Positions 1-9,135 of a stretch of DNA of 64,000 nt are shown here, one piece after another. The notes under the pieces are model-generated. The model worked only from the letters and a program-made list of their open reading frames with translations. It made no database searches and had not been told where the DNA came from. Origin of the DNA: a virus; the IMG/VR virus record IMGVR_UViG_3300009593_000014, positions 21,155-85,154 of that record; one strand, written 5' to 3'. The translations under genes and the position numbers were made by a program. The stretch's first letter is position 1. Every line of letters begins with the position of its first letter.

Positions 1-3000
1 AGAGGATTGATAATGCAACGCGCCACTGCCACCAGAAGCTGAGAATTTAAGGTTCTTTACGTCAGACGCATCATTCACTCCATCAATTATATCAGCGAAG
101 GCATCTATGATTGGGTCAACGATAGCATCTCCCATTCCACTTTCTAATTCGCCTTTTATTTCCGCAAGTTTCGCTTGAAGTATAGGAATTGAGAGAGCCA
201 TATAGGAATCCATCCACTCTAATGCAATTATATCCCATTCAAGAGCGGACTTCCATGTCTCATTTACTTTGTCAAATATGTTTTGGAAGGCGGTGTTTGG
301 ATCAAAGTTTTCTAAGATATTAGTCCAAGTATCAACACTTGTCTGAATAGATGCGCTCACCCCATCCAAGCTTGAGTCAAGAACACCATTCTCACCAAAT
401 GCGCTTTGGAAAGTAGTGTCTGTTATTTGACTTAATGTATCCATCCATGTTTGCCACTCTTCAACAGTTGCAGGAAGTTGTTCTTTTAGTATTTCTACTT
501 GCTCCTGCAATCCTTCACGGATTATTTTTAATCTCTCTGCTTCCAAATCTTTTGCTACATTGATAGCAGCAATAGCCATATCTCTTTCTTTGTTTACTAG
601 ATAATTTTCTCTCTTGTCATCAAGTTTCGTGAGGTTTTCGGCACTTTTTTCTTCATTAATTATGTACTGTACGGATAGGTTCCTAGCGTCTTCAACTCTT
701 CCTTCATATATGGCTAATTGCCTATTGCGTATGAAGTTCTCTTTATCTAAAGCCATTTGGTTAACTATTTCTCTGCGCTTGGACTCATACTGCAGCGTCT
801 TGGTTAGTTCTTCTTCTGCCTTTTTGACTTCTTCTATGGCTTCTATTCGAGCATCGTAAGCGCTTAAGGCAACTTCCGTATACGCATCAAATGCAGCCAT
901 AGCAGCATCAGCTATCCTTGCCAATTCTTCTTTCAATGCGGCTTTCACTTTGTCAACAAATTCATTAACCGCTTGTTGAAAGCCTTTGCCAACGGCATCT
1001 TTTATATCATCAGCAAGCTCTGATTTCTGAGTTTCATTCAAGTCGGTAAACTCGTCAACACCTTCCTCGCCACCTTCACCAACAGCATCAGCAACAGAAT
1101 CAATAAGGTCTGTGCCTCCTATATTCCCCAACAAGCTCCCTACACCTTCGGAAACCGTTCTTGCTAAATCAAAATCCCTTATACCTGACAGAACGTCAGT
1201 TATACTCTTAACCCATCCTGCAGTGGAAACACTCATGTCATCAGCACCTGCTCCGTAATTTTCAACCATCTCAACAAAACCATCAATAAATCCTGTTGCT
1301 GCATCTTTGGCACCGTTTAAAGTGCCTTTTACGTCATCCCCCCAAGATGTCCAATCGAAATCAGGTTTTTCATCTATAAGCCCCACTGCTTCCAAAAGCC
1401 CACCTACGGTTTCAGCAACAACCTCTGCGCCCTTGGCTATCCCTTGACCCATAGTTATAAATGCATCAATTACTTTGAAAGCAAGATCAATGACAAACTT
1501 ATACCATTCACCCAAGACCCTAACCATCAGAACTACGGCCTGCATAATAAGCCTGCCTAGCCAGACAAACGCGTTAGGAATATAATGCCCAACTATCATC
1601 ACTATTTGTTCCGCAATCCAAAGGTGAACATCTACAAATCCCTCAAAGATTGCAGTAATCCAGTAAACTACTGACTGAATCACTCCGGCAAAAGTTTGAA
1701 AATGTTCCTGAACAAAGCCAACAACTTTGCCTATAATCCCGAACACAAACTTCCACATTTTCATAAAGCCCTTCAATATAGGAGGGAGGACTTTGAGTAC
1801 AACATTCATAACTACATCCAAAAAGCCTTCAACAGCGGAAGCTACTTTCTCAAAAATCTCCCCTACAGCATTAATACCAGAGTCTTTGCTTCCATCTCCA
1901 CCTTCCTTCCCAAAGACGGAACCGAATATTTCCATAACCATAGTGCCAATTCTTTTAAAGAAAGCCATAATTTTAGAAAATACTCTCTTAATTATCTCCA
2001 CACCCGGCTTAACAGCCTCACCAAATTGTCCAAGATTGTCTTTAATAACCAGAACAAGGCCAATGATAATAAACAAAATTGAGGTTATACCACCAAACAT
2101 AAAGGCTTTCTTTGCGATTTTACCGGCTACTTTAAAAGCCGTGCCTATAATAAAAGCAGTAGCAACATATGATTTTCTTATTGCATTGTTGGCAAATGAC
2201 ATGCTTCTTAACCAAAACCTACCGGACATGCTTGCTGAGAATCTCTCTACGAGCATTCTCTTAAGAGAACTAATGGTGAACCATTTTTTTATAAACTTAC
2301 TAGCGGCACCAACTTTAGTTAACCATGCCGCACCTGATTTAGTTGCTGCTATTTGCTCTACTACAAATCTCTTCATTGCACTTATGTGGAATACCTTGTT
2401 AATCTTAGCGGCGGCTGCTCTAAATGGACCAATCTTTGGTTTGGGAGGTGCAGGAGGACCATGCATGACTGGTTTAGCAGGACCATGCATTCCCGGTGCC
2501 ATCTCTTCAACCATAACTCCTTGAGCGTTGGTGACGACGTTTGCAGCCGCCCCACCTCTAAATACGGATGTTGATTTTTTTGGAGACTTTGATGCCTCCA
2601 ACAAGCCCGAAGCTTGTTTTTGACCAACTTCACTAAATGCTTTCATTTTCTTAAAAATATTTCCTTGTGTGCCGCTAAGGATCTTGTATTTTGTTGCTAG
2701 ATTGCTAACAAGCCCCCCTTCTTTTATGAGCATCCCCCCAACTTTTCTCATGGGTCCAAGCATCTTGCCTCGGAGAACTGTAGAAACCATCATTGCAGAA
2801 GACATCATTTTCATTTGCGGAACAAAGAAAGCCATAGCACGAGCGACAGTTGCAACAACGATACCCATTTGTGCCAGCATAAATAGCAGTGGGCCCAGTG
2901 CAGCAACAGCGCCAACAATGACTATTATCATTCTCTTAGTTCCTGTATCCATGTTTTGCAACGATGCAACAAAGCGTTGAATTGAAGGTATCAGCCCTTG

Positions 3001-4734
3001 TATTGCTTCATAAAACTGTGCGCCAAATTCTTCCATTAAGTTTCTAAACTGCGACTTAACCTTATCCATCATAGCCGCAGGGCCTGCCAGAACGATCTCA
3101 AGCTCTTGAGCAAAAATCTTTCCAGCCTCAGTAGCGCCCATAGCGTCTATTGCAAGCGCTTTCATTTCTGGAGACAACTTACTGAAAGCCGTGGTCCACA
3201 CTGCGGCATCTGAAGAATTCTCATGCAGCCCTTGACCAAACTTACCCATCGCCTGATCTGCTTTGATAATGTCGGCTCTAAAAGCGTCAATTGAATCTTG
3301 ATCTTTGAAAGCATTCTTAATATCGTTTTGAAAACCATATATATACTCGTTATCTGCTAGTTCTTTACCAAAATCAGCAAATGCACCTTTTCCTCCAAAC
3401 GACATTGCCTGAAAAGCCGTCCCGACACCTTTAATAGAGTCTTCTAAGCTCTCCATCCCCATGACCAATGCAAACAATCTTGAAGCCTGACGTTTACCAA
3501 CTAATTCACCCAAATAAACTAATGCGTCTTTATCGCTAGCGTGCTCAGCAATAAGCTTCATGTTCTCAGCCAATCTGAACATCATCATATTACCTATACC
3601 TAGGTTGGAATGAAATTCCGGCCCTATCATATTTGAAAACTTCTCGGCTGCTTTTGCAGATTTAGTCGTAGGATTGACTAGCCTCTGAATAGAGAATTTT
3701 AATGCGTGAGCAGATTCTGTTGCGTTAAGACCCATCTCTTTCATTCTCGCCAAAAGACCAGTCAAAAAGACTAGCTCTATACCAGCAGCAACAGCGGCAG
3801 GAGATACTTGAGGGAAAGCTTCAGCCAAGTCAGCCATTGACAAGGCTGTCGTGTTTTCCATCATGTTTAACTTAGCAAGCAAACCTCTAACCTTATCTAT
3901 GCGATCACCGGCAGGGTCCATGGCTTTTGTAAGACCAGCAATGTTGGCAATAAAGTCACGACCAACGGATGCTTGAACCTGACCGACTTTTTCGAGTTGG
4001 AGCGTCAATTCAGCATACTCACCAGCCATCTGTTCGATGTTGTTTATACCGTCATTAGAGCCCATCAAGGCAGCGCCCATTTGGGCAAAGTCGGCAGTTA
4101 AACCGGCAACAATAGTTCTACTTACACCAAGCTCTTCCGAAACACGCCGTGTGTTTTCTCTAACCCTATCCATCTCGTCACCGGTTTTACCGAGGATTTT
4201 ACTAGTTCTAACAAGAGCCTTTTCAAAAGAATAAAATGTCTGGATCGCTCTACGCATCCCCATAATAACAGGAAGGCCAAAGCCGACCATCATCTGTCTA
4301 CCTACCCACTGTAGGTTTTTAGCAGTATCCTGTGCTCGCAGAGATACGGAACGAAGGTCTGTGCCCAGTTTTCTCAAAGGCAGAGAAGCCATTTTCACTC
4401 TAGCTACAGCAATCTCTTTGTTAAGGACGCGCCATTCTTTGCTGTTTTTCTTTAGCGCATCACGAGATGCTCTAAGGTCATTGATTTCTACCTTACGAAG
4501 CCCCTTCATGGCTTTCTGATTATTCATCAGATGCTTCATAGTCTTGGCGCTACCCTGCATTATTGCATTTAGACCGCTCTGGATTTCTTTTGAAGACCCC
4601 AAGACCTGATTCAGGGACAGGTTTTGTCTTTTTAAGGTGGCAGTTCCGTTCGAGACCGACAGGAGCAGTTTCTGATACACACCCAACTGGTTCATACCAG
4701 TAATTCTTATATTATGCTCAAAATCTTCTGCCAT
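1..4734 (-). CDS. tail tape measure protein (C-terminus beyond the window)
   Basis: One uninterrupted minus-strand reading frame runs from an ATG at 4734 off the left edge (1578 codons seen). It would set tail length and pass through the tail tube at infection. Residues roughly 130-450 resemble the phage tail tape measure core domain (PhageMinTail type). Several hydrophobic segments follow, the clearest near residue 590, rich in Ile, Val and Ala. The last 450 residues have long Glu/Lys/Ala-rich helices that look coiled-coil. It lies directly downstream of the tail assembly chaperones, the expected position. The stop codon is not in the window, so the true length is unknown. Confidence 0.93.
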   Translation of the reverse strand, partial: MAEDFEHNIRITGMNQLGVYQKLLLSVSNGTATLKRQNLSLNQVLGSSKEIQSGLNAIMQGSAKTMKHLMNNQKAMKGLRKVEINDLRASRDALKKNSKEWRVLNKEIAVARVKMASLPLRKLGTDLRSVSLRAQDTAKNLQWVGRQMMVGFGLPVIMGMRRAIQTFYSFEKALVRTSKILGKTGDEMDRVRENTRRVSEELGVSRTIVAGLTADFAQMGAALMGSNDGINNIEQMAGEYAELTLQLEKVGQVQASVGRDFIANIAGLTKAMDPAGDRIDKVRGLLAKLNMMENTTALSMADLAEAFPQVSPAAVAAGIELVFLTGLLARMKEMGLNATESAHALKFSIQRLVNPTTKSAKAAEKFSNMIGPEFHSNLGIGNMMMFRLAENMKLIAEHASDKDALVYLGELVGKRQASRLFALVMGMESLEDSIKGVGTAFQAMSFGGKGAFADFGKELADNEYIYGFQNDIKNAFKDQDSIDAFRADIIKADQAMGKFGQGLHENSSDAAVWTTAFSKLSPEMKALAIDAMGATEAGKIFAQELEIVLAGPAAMMDKVKSQFRNLMEEFGAQFYEAIQGLIPSIQRFVASLQNMDTGTKRMIIVIVGAVAALGPLLFMLAQMGIVVATVARAMAFFVPQMKMMSSAMMVSTVLRGKMLGPMRKVGGMLIKEGGLVSNLATKYKILSGTQGNIFKKMKAFSEVGQKQASGLLEASKSPKKSTSVFRGGAAANVVTNAQGVMVEEMAPGMHGPAKPVMHGPPAPPKPKIGPFRAAAAKINKVFHISAMKRFVVEQIAATKSGAAWLTKVGAASKFIKKWFTISSLKRMLVERFSASMSGRFWLRSMSFANNAIRKSYVATAFIIGTAFKVAGKIAKKAFMFGGITSILFIIIGLVLVIKDNLGQFGEAVKPGVEIIKRVFSKIMAFFKRIGTMVMEIFGSVFGKEGGDGSKDSGINAVGEIFEKVASAVEGFLDVVMNVVLKVLPPILKGFMKMWKFVFGIIGKVVGFVQEHFQTFAGVIQSVVYWITAIFEGFVDVHLWIAEQIVMIVGHYIPNAFVWLGRLIMQAVVLMVRVLGEWYKFVIDLAFKVIDAFITMGQGIAKGAEVVAETVGGLLEAVGLIDEKPDFDWTSWGDDVKGTLNGAKDAATGFIDGFVEMVENYGAGADDMSVSTAGWVKSITDVLSGIRDFDLARTVSEGVGSLLGNIGGTDLIDSVADAVGEGGEEGVDEFTDLNETQKSELADDIKDAVGKGFQQAVNEFVDKVKAALKEELARIADAAMAAFDAYTEVALSAYDARIEAIEEVKKAEEELTKTLQYESKRREIVNQMALDKENFIRNRQLAIYEGRVEDARNLSVQYIINEEKSAENLTKLDDKRENYLVNKERDMAIAAINVAKDLEAERLKIIREGLQEQVEILKEQLPATVEEWQTWMDTLSQITDTTFQSAFGENGVLDSSLDGVSASIQTSVDTWTNILENFDPNTAFQNIFDKVNETWKSALEWDIIALEWMDSYMALSIPILQAKLAEIKGELESGMGDAIVDPIIDAFADIIDGVNDASDVKNLKFSASGGSGALHYQSS

Positions 4735-4761
4735 TTTCCCACCTATTATATATTATCTCAC

Positions 4762-5435
4762 CTATTCGCTTTCATAACCAAGTCCAATAGGTAGGTGTGA
4801 AATAGTAAATTCACTATCTAGAGCCATGTCAGCACTGCTTGCTGTACGCTCAGGCGGTACTCTATCTGTTAGGGAATCGTACTCCCCAATAGACTCACCA
4901 CCAATAAGCTGAGCTAGAATATCATAGTCGTTATGACGATTAAACCTAACCGTGTCAACTATGTTAATTAACTCAGGCAGCGATATGTTTCTTTCTATAT
5001 CTTCGATGCTCTTCCATGAGCCAACAGAGACAAAAGCCTCCAAAACTAAGTGATGGAGAGGGAAGGTGTGCCAACTGTCTGACTGTCTGGCAACACCTGT
5101 CCCCTCTCCACCTACTCGTTTGGGGCTTCTTCAACCTCGTTACCCATACTTGCGGCCATTAGGCCAGCAAAGCATCGTAGATCCAATGCATCCTCTAGAG
5201 CTTCTTCATCGTTAGCTAAGTCTGGATCAACTTTCTGAAGAGCAATTGCTGCTGCTTTGACCATATTGTCAATATCCTCATCGTTTAATCCTTTAGTTTC
5301 ATCGACGTTAAGTTGGTCTGCAATTTTCATAAAATTACGAAGTTGACGAATGGTAAGAGGATAAACCTTTCTTTCCACTCCATCAGCAAACACTATAACT
5401 TGACCCTCTCGAAGATCTTTGTTTTTTGTAGACAT
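4762..5435 (-). CDS. tail assembly chaperone, frameshifted long product (lambda G-GT type)
   Basis: The long form begins at the same ATG (5435) as the short chaperone, slips back one base at the CCCAAAC heptamer (plus coordinates 5118-5124) and continues to a stop at 4762. The downstream frame is open through the whole overlap and has no ATG near its beginning, only a TTG at 5043, so frameshifting is the simplest way to express it. In lambda the G and GT proteins recruit tape measure and tail tube subunits and are absent from the virion. Position between major tail protein and tape measure is diagnostic. The frameshift is inferred from sequence. Confidence 0.85.
5055..5124 (-). promoter_or_regulatory. 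programmed -1 ribosomal frameshift site with stimulatory stem
   Basis: On the minus strand the heptamer CCCAAAC fits X XXY YYZ in the frame of the short chaperone (codons CCA AAC). Eight bases later begins a strong stem: GGAGAGGG (plus 5102-5109) pairs perfectly with CCCTCTCC (5055-5062), and inside it AGGTGTTGCCA (5088-5098) pairs with TGGCACACCT (5064-5073) with one bulged base. Slippery site, 8-base spacer and stable hairpin are the three standard parts of such a signal. Confidence 0.88.
5112..5435 (-). CDS. tail assembly chaperone, short product (G-like)
   Basis: A 107-residue acidic, mostly helical protein (stop at 5112) encoded between the major tail protein and the tape measure gene. 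Its length, acidity and helical, Ala/Asp/Glu-rich composition match G-like chaperones of siphoviruses. The slippery heptamer lies just before its stop codon, so most ribosomes should make this short form and a minority the long one. A promoter-like sequence lies about 40 bases upstream (5477-5505), suggesting extra transcription of the tail genes from here. Confidence 0.85.
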   Translation of the reverse strand: MSTKNKDLREGQVIVFADGVERKVYPLTIRQLRNFMKIADQLNVDETKGLNDEDIDNMVKAAAIALQKVDPDLANDEEALEDALDLRCFAGLMAASMGNEVEEAPNE

Positions 5436-5476
5436 TTAATTTTCACACCTTTCGTATATTTTCATGTGATATAAAT

Positions 5477-5505
5477 ACTATACCATGAATCTACGTTGAT
5501 ACCAA
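5477..5505 (-). promoter_or_regulatory. promoter for tail chaperone and tape measure genes
   Basis: Minus-strand -35 TTGGTA (5500-5505), 17-base spacer, extended -10 TGG-TATAGT (hexamer 5477-5482). The same TTGGTA plus 17-base arrangement precedes the gene ending at 21955. It lies about 40 bases before the ATG at 5435. Confidence 0.6.
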
Positions 5506-5521
5506 CTAATAAACAGTAATT

Positions 5522-6121
5522 TTAACTGTTTGCAGTTACATCAATAATTTTACCATACTCATAATTTGTATCAGAGCTGTTAGGCAAGATCCTGAATTCA
5601 ACAGGGAATGCCACAGCCTCAGCACGCTTCATTGAGTGAGAGCTTGCTGCGTAAGATACGGCTCTTTTAGTTTGGAATATTCTTTTGAGAGTAGTGCTTG
5701 CGGTTGTACCCGGAGCGTTACCAGTAATTTGAAGAACCTTCTCATACGGATATACATTCTCAATACCAAACTTAAATGTTTTTGTTGCGGATGCACCAGA
5801 AACTGTGTCTAAATCAGTCACAATATCTTGTGTAGCCGAGTCTGTTCCCGAAGAAGTAGACTTGTAGTTCCATGCGTGGGCTAGGTTTGTAAGAGTCGCC
5901 TCAGCAAGAGTCGTCTTAACCATAACCTTCACACGAGATTGGATAACTTTAGCAGCGTCACCAAACTGATCAACTTCAATGTCAACCATATCAGGTTCCC
6001 ATGTTAGTTCTACACCTTCCATGGTAGCCCCAACATCAGTTAAAGAACCAAAAGCGGTTCCTGATTCGCCAATCTCTACTGTTGCTTCACCAACAACTAT
6101 ATTTGCAGTAGTAATAGCCAT
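5522..6121 (-). CDS. major tail protein (tail tube subunit)
   Basis: 199 residues, beginning MAITTANIVVGEATVEIGES, rich in Thr, Val and Ala with the alternating pattern of a beta-rich tail tube subunit. It would polymerise as rings around the tape measure to form the tail tube. Supporting context: it follows the connector genes (gp10-like and terminator-like) and precedes the frameshifted chaperones, the standard siphovirus order. A clear ribosome site, GGAGG, precedes the ATG at 6121. No Ig-like extension is visible. Confidence 0.85.
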   Translation of the reverse strand: MAITTANIVVGEATVEIGESGTAFGSLTDVGATMEGVELTWEPDMVDIEVDQFGDAAKVIQSRVKVMVKTTLAEATLTNLAHAWNYKSTSSGTDSATQDIVTDLDTVSGASATKTFKFGIENVYPYEKVLQITGNAPGTTASTTLKRIFQTKRAVSYAASSHSMKRAEAVAFPVEFRILPNSSDTNYEYGKIIDVTANS

Positions 6122-6138
6122 TATTTTTTCCTCCTATG

Positions 6139-6339
6139 TTATTCTAGAGTGAACATACGTTTTCCACGTTTGTCCCTCCACCTAGATAATTTTTTAGCGT
6201 GCTCTAGAGGCACCTCGCCTTTTCTTCCCCCTACTCCTCTGGCATTTTGCCACTCAAAGTCATATTGAGCTTTACCAATACGAGCAGAAAAACTAGGCGT
6301 TTTTCCCACATATGTAATAGCAGTATATCCTATATTCAT
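6139..6339 (-). CDS. small basic protein of unknown function in the connector region
   Basis: 66 residues from the ATG at 6339; a longer frame reaching 6402 would run into the upstream gene, so the internal start is preferred. Basic C-terminus rich in Arg, Lys and Trp. It lies between the tail terminator candidate and the major tail protein. I do not recognise a family; a minor tail completion role is possible only by position. Confidence 0.5.
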   Translation of the reverse strand: MNIGYTAITYVGKTPSFSARIGKAQYDFEWQNARGVGGRKGEVPLEHAKKLSRWRDKRGKRMFTLE

Positions 6340-6353
6340 TTTTATTGCGAACT

Positions 6354-6836
6354 CTAATCTGCAACATACATGACTGTAAAGTCTAATTGGATAGAGTACC
6401 ATCCCTCCTTTTCAGAAGGCTGAACTGATCTCGATCCAATCAGGCTAGAACTTAGTATACGATTAGTAACATTATTAACATTAACACCTGATTGAACTGT
6501 TGTATCAACGCCCGGACCCCTCGGTCCCCCTCCAACGTCGAACATACTAATAATCTTGTTACTAATCTTAAACAAACGGTCAGCATTAGAATCGTAAATA
6601 ACATACCTTAAACTATCTTGACGTAGTATGTAAGCACTGCTTTCTATATGCCCGGGAATCCAAAAATAAACTAAAAAGGGAGGTTTTGCACTATTTGGTG
6701 CAACCATTGGATATATTTGTAGCTTTTTGCCAGCAACATCTTTTAAACTATAGTTTTCTTTTAATTCATTATTGAAATCATAAACAATAATTTGATCGCT
6801 ATACTCAGGCACTAAAACCACCCCCCTTGCCTTCAC
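6354..6836 (-). CDS. probable tail terminator / tail completion protein
   Basis: About 160 residues from a GTG at 6836, with alternative GTG starts a few codons in. The frame overlaps the end of the gp10-like gene by about 30 bases, suggesting coupled translation. Position between the HK97 gp10-like gene and the major tail protein is where lambda U / SPP1 gp17 type terminators sit, and the length fits. Primary-sequence similarity is weak, so the call is positional. It contains a Gly/Pro-rich loop near residue 100. Confidence 0.55.
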   Translation of the reverse strand: MKARGVVLVPEYSDQIIVYDFNNELKENYSLKDVAGKKLQIYPMVAPNSAKPPFLVYFWIPGHIESSAYILRQDSLRYVIYDSNADRLFKISNKIISMFDVGGGPRGPGVDTTVQSGVNVNNVTNRILSSSLIGSRSVQPSEKEGWYSIQLDFTVMYVAD

Positions 6837-7155
6837 TTGTTCTCTTCAAGGCGTTAGACATTTCTTGAAAGCATTCAGAAAAAATGCCGTCAATCTCTGA
6901 GGAGAACTGTTCTTTGGCAAACCTGCCATAATCATCGTTCTCAACTAATTTAGCAGAGAAGTTAAGATTACTAGCGCTGTGCACAACTGTCCAGTGAATA
7001 GACTCTTCTGGAAACCTTGATGCTAACTTAGTTTCTATTCTTTCAGCCGTTGCCTGAGCATTCTGCTGAAATTCAGACATATAGTCCATTTGTTTCCTAA
7101 TCGCCCTCTCTTGGGCTCTTTTGGCAGAAAGAAGTGCTGGATTGCTGTTTAGCAT
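6805..7155 (-). CDS. HK97 gp10-like head-tail connector / tail completion protein
   Basis: 116 residues with a charged helical N-terminus and a central beta-rich segment, the length and layout usual for HK97 gp10-family tail completion proteins. It starts two bases after the stop of the head-closure candidate and is followed by the tail terminator candidate. It probably joins the tail to the filled head. The family call rests on size, order and general pattern rather than on a strong motif. Confidence 0.6.
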   Translation of the reverse strand: MLNSNPALLSAKRAQERAIRKQMDYMSEFQQNAQATAERIETKLASRFPEESIHWTVVHSASNLNFSAKLVENDDYGRFAKEQFSSEIDGIFSECFQEMSNALKRTSEGKGGGFSA

Positions 7156-7157
7156 GT

Positions 7158-7535
7158 TTACCCTTTCTCCTCGACTACAACACGAGCAATAATGTATATG
7201 TGATGTGTTCTTCCTGAGTATCCGGGCCTTTTAAGCAAAGACAGAACCTCTAACGGTCCCTCTTCAATAACCTCTCCATGACTATCTCTAACATTATATA
7301 GTCTAGAATTATAACTCACTTTAGACTCAAAATGCCTAGGCACAACTATGCTGTACTGGTTGCTTTCGTTTATATACGGACCCGACTTTCTATCTGTACT
7401 TTTAGGTGAAAGCATACCTTTTATAGTTTCGTGAAAATAAAAGTCAGTAGTTACCTGCCCTGATGGGCTATCTGATTCGTTGTAACTATGAACATCTATT
7501 TGATGTGGGAATCTTAAGAAGGTTTCATTTGCCAT
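7158..7535 (-). CDS. probable head closure / stopper protein
   Basis: 125 residues, beta-rich, beginning MANETFLRFPHQIDVHSYNE. Small beta-barrel proteins with an early pattern of this kind, encoded between adaptor and gp10-like genes, are typically head-closure proteins (SPP1 gp16-like) that plug the portal after packaging. Five bases separate it from the adaptor gene upstream. Function is inferred from order and size. Confidence 0.55.
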   Translation of the reverse strand: MANETFLRFPHQIDVHSYNESDSPSGQVTTDFYFHETIKGMLSPKSTDRKSGPYINESNQYSIVVPRHFESKVSYNSRLYNVRDSHGEVIEEGPLEVLSLLKRPGYSGRTHHIYIIARVVVEEKG

Positions 7536-7540
7536 TTAAT

Positions 7541-8488
7541 CTACCCCACATAATCCATTACATATAGTGTGTAATCCATAAGTAATGTATCTGCATCAAC
7601 ATTACCTGTCGATCCATAAAAATCTGAATCAAAGCGATATCTTGTAGTATCCATGTCTACAGAGTGAATTCTGTGGCGGCGATACTCATTATCGTCATTC
7701 ATTAAATCCAATATAAGAAGCTCTGCAGCGTTCTGAACATTGCCGGGAACGAATCTCCACCCGAAAGAACCTGTAACCTTATAGTCGGACTTACTATTAA
7801 ACTTGTTGCTATATGTTCTAGCAACATATGTTTTTCTTGTGTCAGAAACTTTATTCTTAAACCTAACTGAATAAGTCGAACCGAAGTTTCCAACTGAATT
7901 ATATTTTTCTAGATTATTCAATGTTGAATCACTAGAATCGTGTACTGTTTCTGCGTCGCTATCGCCAGAATCAGCAACAACAGTAGTCAAAGTGTCAATA
8001 GGATAAGGCATCCGTAAGTAGCGATTATCAGTGCCGTCCACAATAAAACTTTTTGTACCGTAAAAATCAAAAGACTGTCCACAGTATGTGTCAATAATTC
8101 TCCGAGCTTTTTTCTCAAGTTCATCGAATTTTGCCCCATAAAGTGCTTGTAAATCTGCGTTGTTAGCGAAAAAAGACGCAGAAGTAATATACGGTGTATA
8201 TACATTTAAATAAACCTCACTAGTAAAAGCGGTTCCGCTTTTCTCGTAGGAGAATACAACCTTATGCACTCCGGCTTGAGCCAGAACATAATTATTAGTA
8301 TTAGCTGTAGATTCTCCAAAAGTAACTGAATACTCTCCGGCACTAGCACGAGTACAGGCTGTTGAGGCTTGCACAACACTACTATCGGCAAACTCATGAT
8401 ACAGAGTAGCATTCACTGTATTACTATCAGGATCAGCACCTAAAGATAAAGAAACTGTTTTGCTGGTGTTGATCTTTACATCATCCAT
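7541..8488 (-). CDS. head-tail adaptor with an N-terminal beta-sandwich-like domain
   Basis: 315 residues. Residues about 1-100 are Ser/Thr/Val-rich and look like an immunoglobulin-like or carbohydrate-binding beta domain. From about residue 105 comes a helical segment (NNADLQALYG followed by a charged helix) that fits the phage gp6-like adaptor family that binds the portal. Ordinary adaptors are 100-150 residues, so this one is about twice the usual length because of the added N-terminal domain. It has its own candidate promoter. Confidence 0.6.
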   Translation of the reverse strand: MDDVKINTSKTVSLSLGADPDSNTVNATLYHEFADSSVVQASTACTRASAGEYSVTFGESTANTNNYVLAQAGVHKVVFSYEKSGTAFTSEVYLNVYTPYITSASFFANNADLQALYGAKFDELEKKARRIIDTYCGQSFDFYGTKSFIVDGTDNRYLRMPYPIDTLTTVVADSGDSDAETVHDSSDSTLNNLEKYNSVGNFGSTYSVRFKNKVSDTRKTYVARTYSNKFNSKSDYKVTGSFGWRFVPGNVQNAAELLILDLMNDDNEYRRHRIHSVDMDTTRYRFDSDFYGSTGNVDADTLLMDYTLYVMDYVG

Positions 8489-8508
8489 TTATATTCCTCT
8501 TTTTAAAA

Positions 8509-8539
8509 ACTATACCATTGTGATAATTTTTATTCACAA
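8509..8539 (-). promoter_or_regulatory. promoter with overlapping TTGTGA-N10-TCACAA inverted repeat
   Basis: Extended -10 TGG-TATAGT (hexamer 8509-8514, minus strand) lies about 20 bases before the adaptor ATG. A perfect inverted repeat with arms TTGTGA and TCACAA (8518-8523 and 8534-8539) spans the -35 to -10 spacer, as an operator would. The -35 itself is weak. Confidence 0.45.
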
Positions 8540-8575
8540 AGTATGATATAAGAATATAATATCACTAATCAGGTG

Positions 8576-9121
8576 TTAAAACAAACAGTTTTCTTTGGTT
8601 AAAACAGTCCATGCCCTTATAGCATAGCCCATACCAAAAGTAACCCCATATACGTTGACCATTTTTGCTGGCTTTCTTATTACAGGAACCTGAGTGTGGA
8701 GCATGCCAAAAAGACCTCCCGGCTTGAGTAGTCTCATTCCTTCCTTGACTATCTGAGCAGGCCTTGGGTAAAAACCCTCTGTTCCATACAGGTTTTTTGC
8801 ATATTCAGCTGAATATGGTGGATCGACCATTATAAACTCAAAAGATTCATCTTTAAATGGGGTATTTCTGCAGTCAGCTACAACATCAGGACCAGTCTCA
8901 ATTCTGATATCTAGGGTTGTTCCAGAATGCATAGAACCAGCGCAAAGATGCAACACCTTGTCGGGATCATCGCAACCCCAAGCATCAAGAACCCACTCTA
9001 CAAACCTAAGAGGATAGCCTCCACCTTCAGGAAACTCATTAAAATGATCTGTTAATTTTGGGTTGCCGAACATAATGGGATGCCCTTTTCGAGGAGAGGA
9101 AGGATTATGTCTCTTATCCAT
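8576..9121 (-). CDS. DNA methyltransferase, DPPY type (adenine-N6 or cytosine-N4)
   Basis: 181 residues. The Rossmann-like part contains VLHLCAGS near residue 57 in place of the usual FxGxG loop, an acidic VADCR near residue 82, and the catalytic DPPY at about residue 100, which in this superfamily marks amino methylation of A or C. LLKPGG follows, typical of methyltransferase motif VI. Short for a stand-alone DNA methyltransferase and without an obvious target-recognition domain, so specificity cannot be read. It is adjacent to the XF1762-like gene. An RNA or protein substrate is not excluded. Confidence 0.7.
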   Translation of the reverse strand: MDKRHNPSSPRKGHPIMFGNPKLTDHFNEFPEGGGYPLRFVEWVLDAWGCDDPDKVLHLCAGSMHSGTTLDIRIETGPDVVADCRNTPFKDESFEFIMVDPPYSAEYAKNLYGTEGFYPRPAQIVKEGMRLLKPGGLFGMLHTQVPVIRKPAKMVNVYGVTFGMGYAIRAWTVLTKENCLF

Positions 9122-9135
9122 GATTTAAAAACTTT

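Noticed and set aside
1696-2524. Two plus-strand frames opposite the tape measure gene
   Set aside because: Both are shadows of the strongly coding minus strand; no plus-strand promoter or ribosome site.
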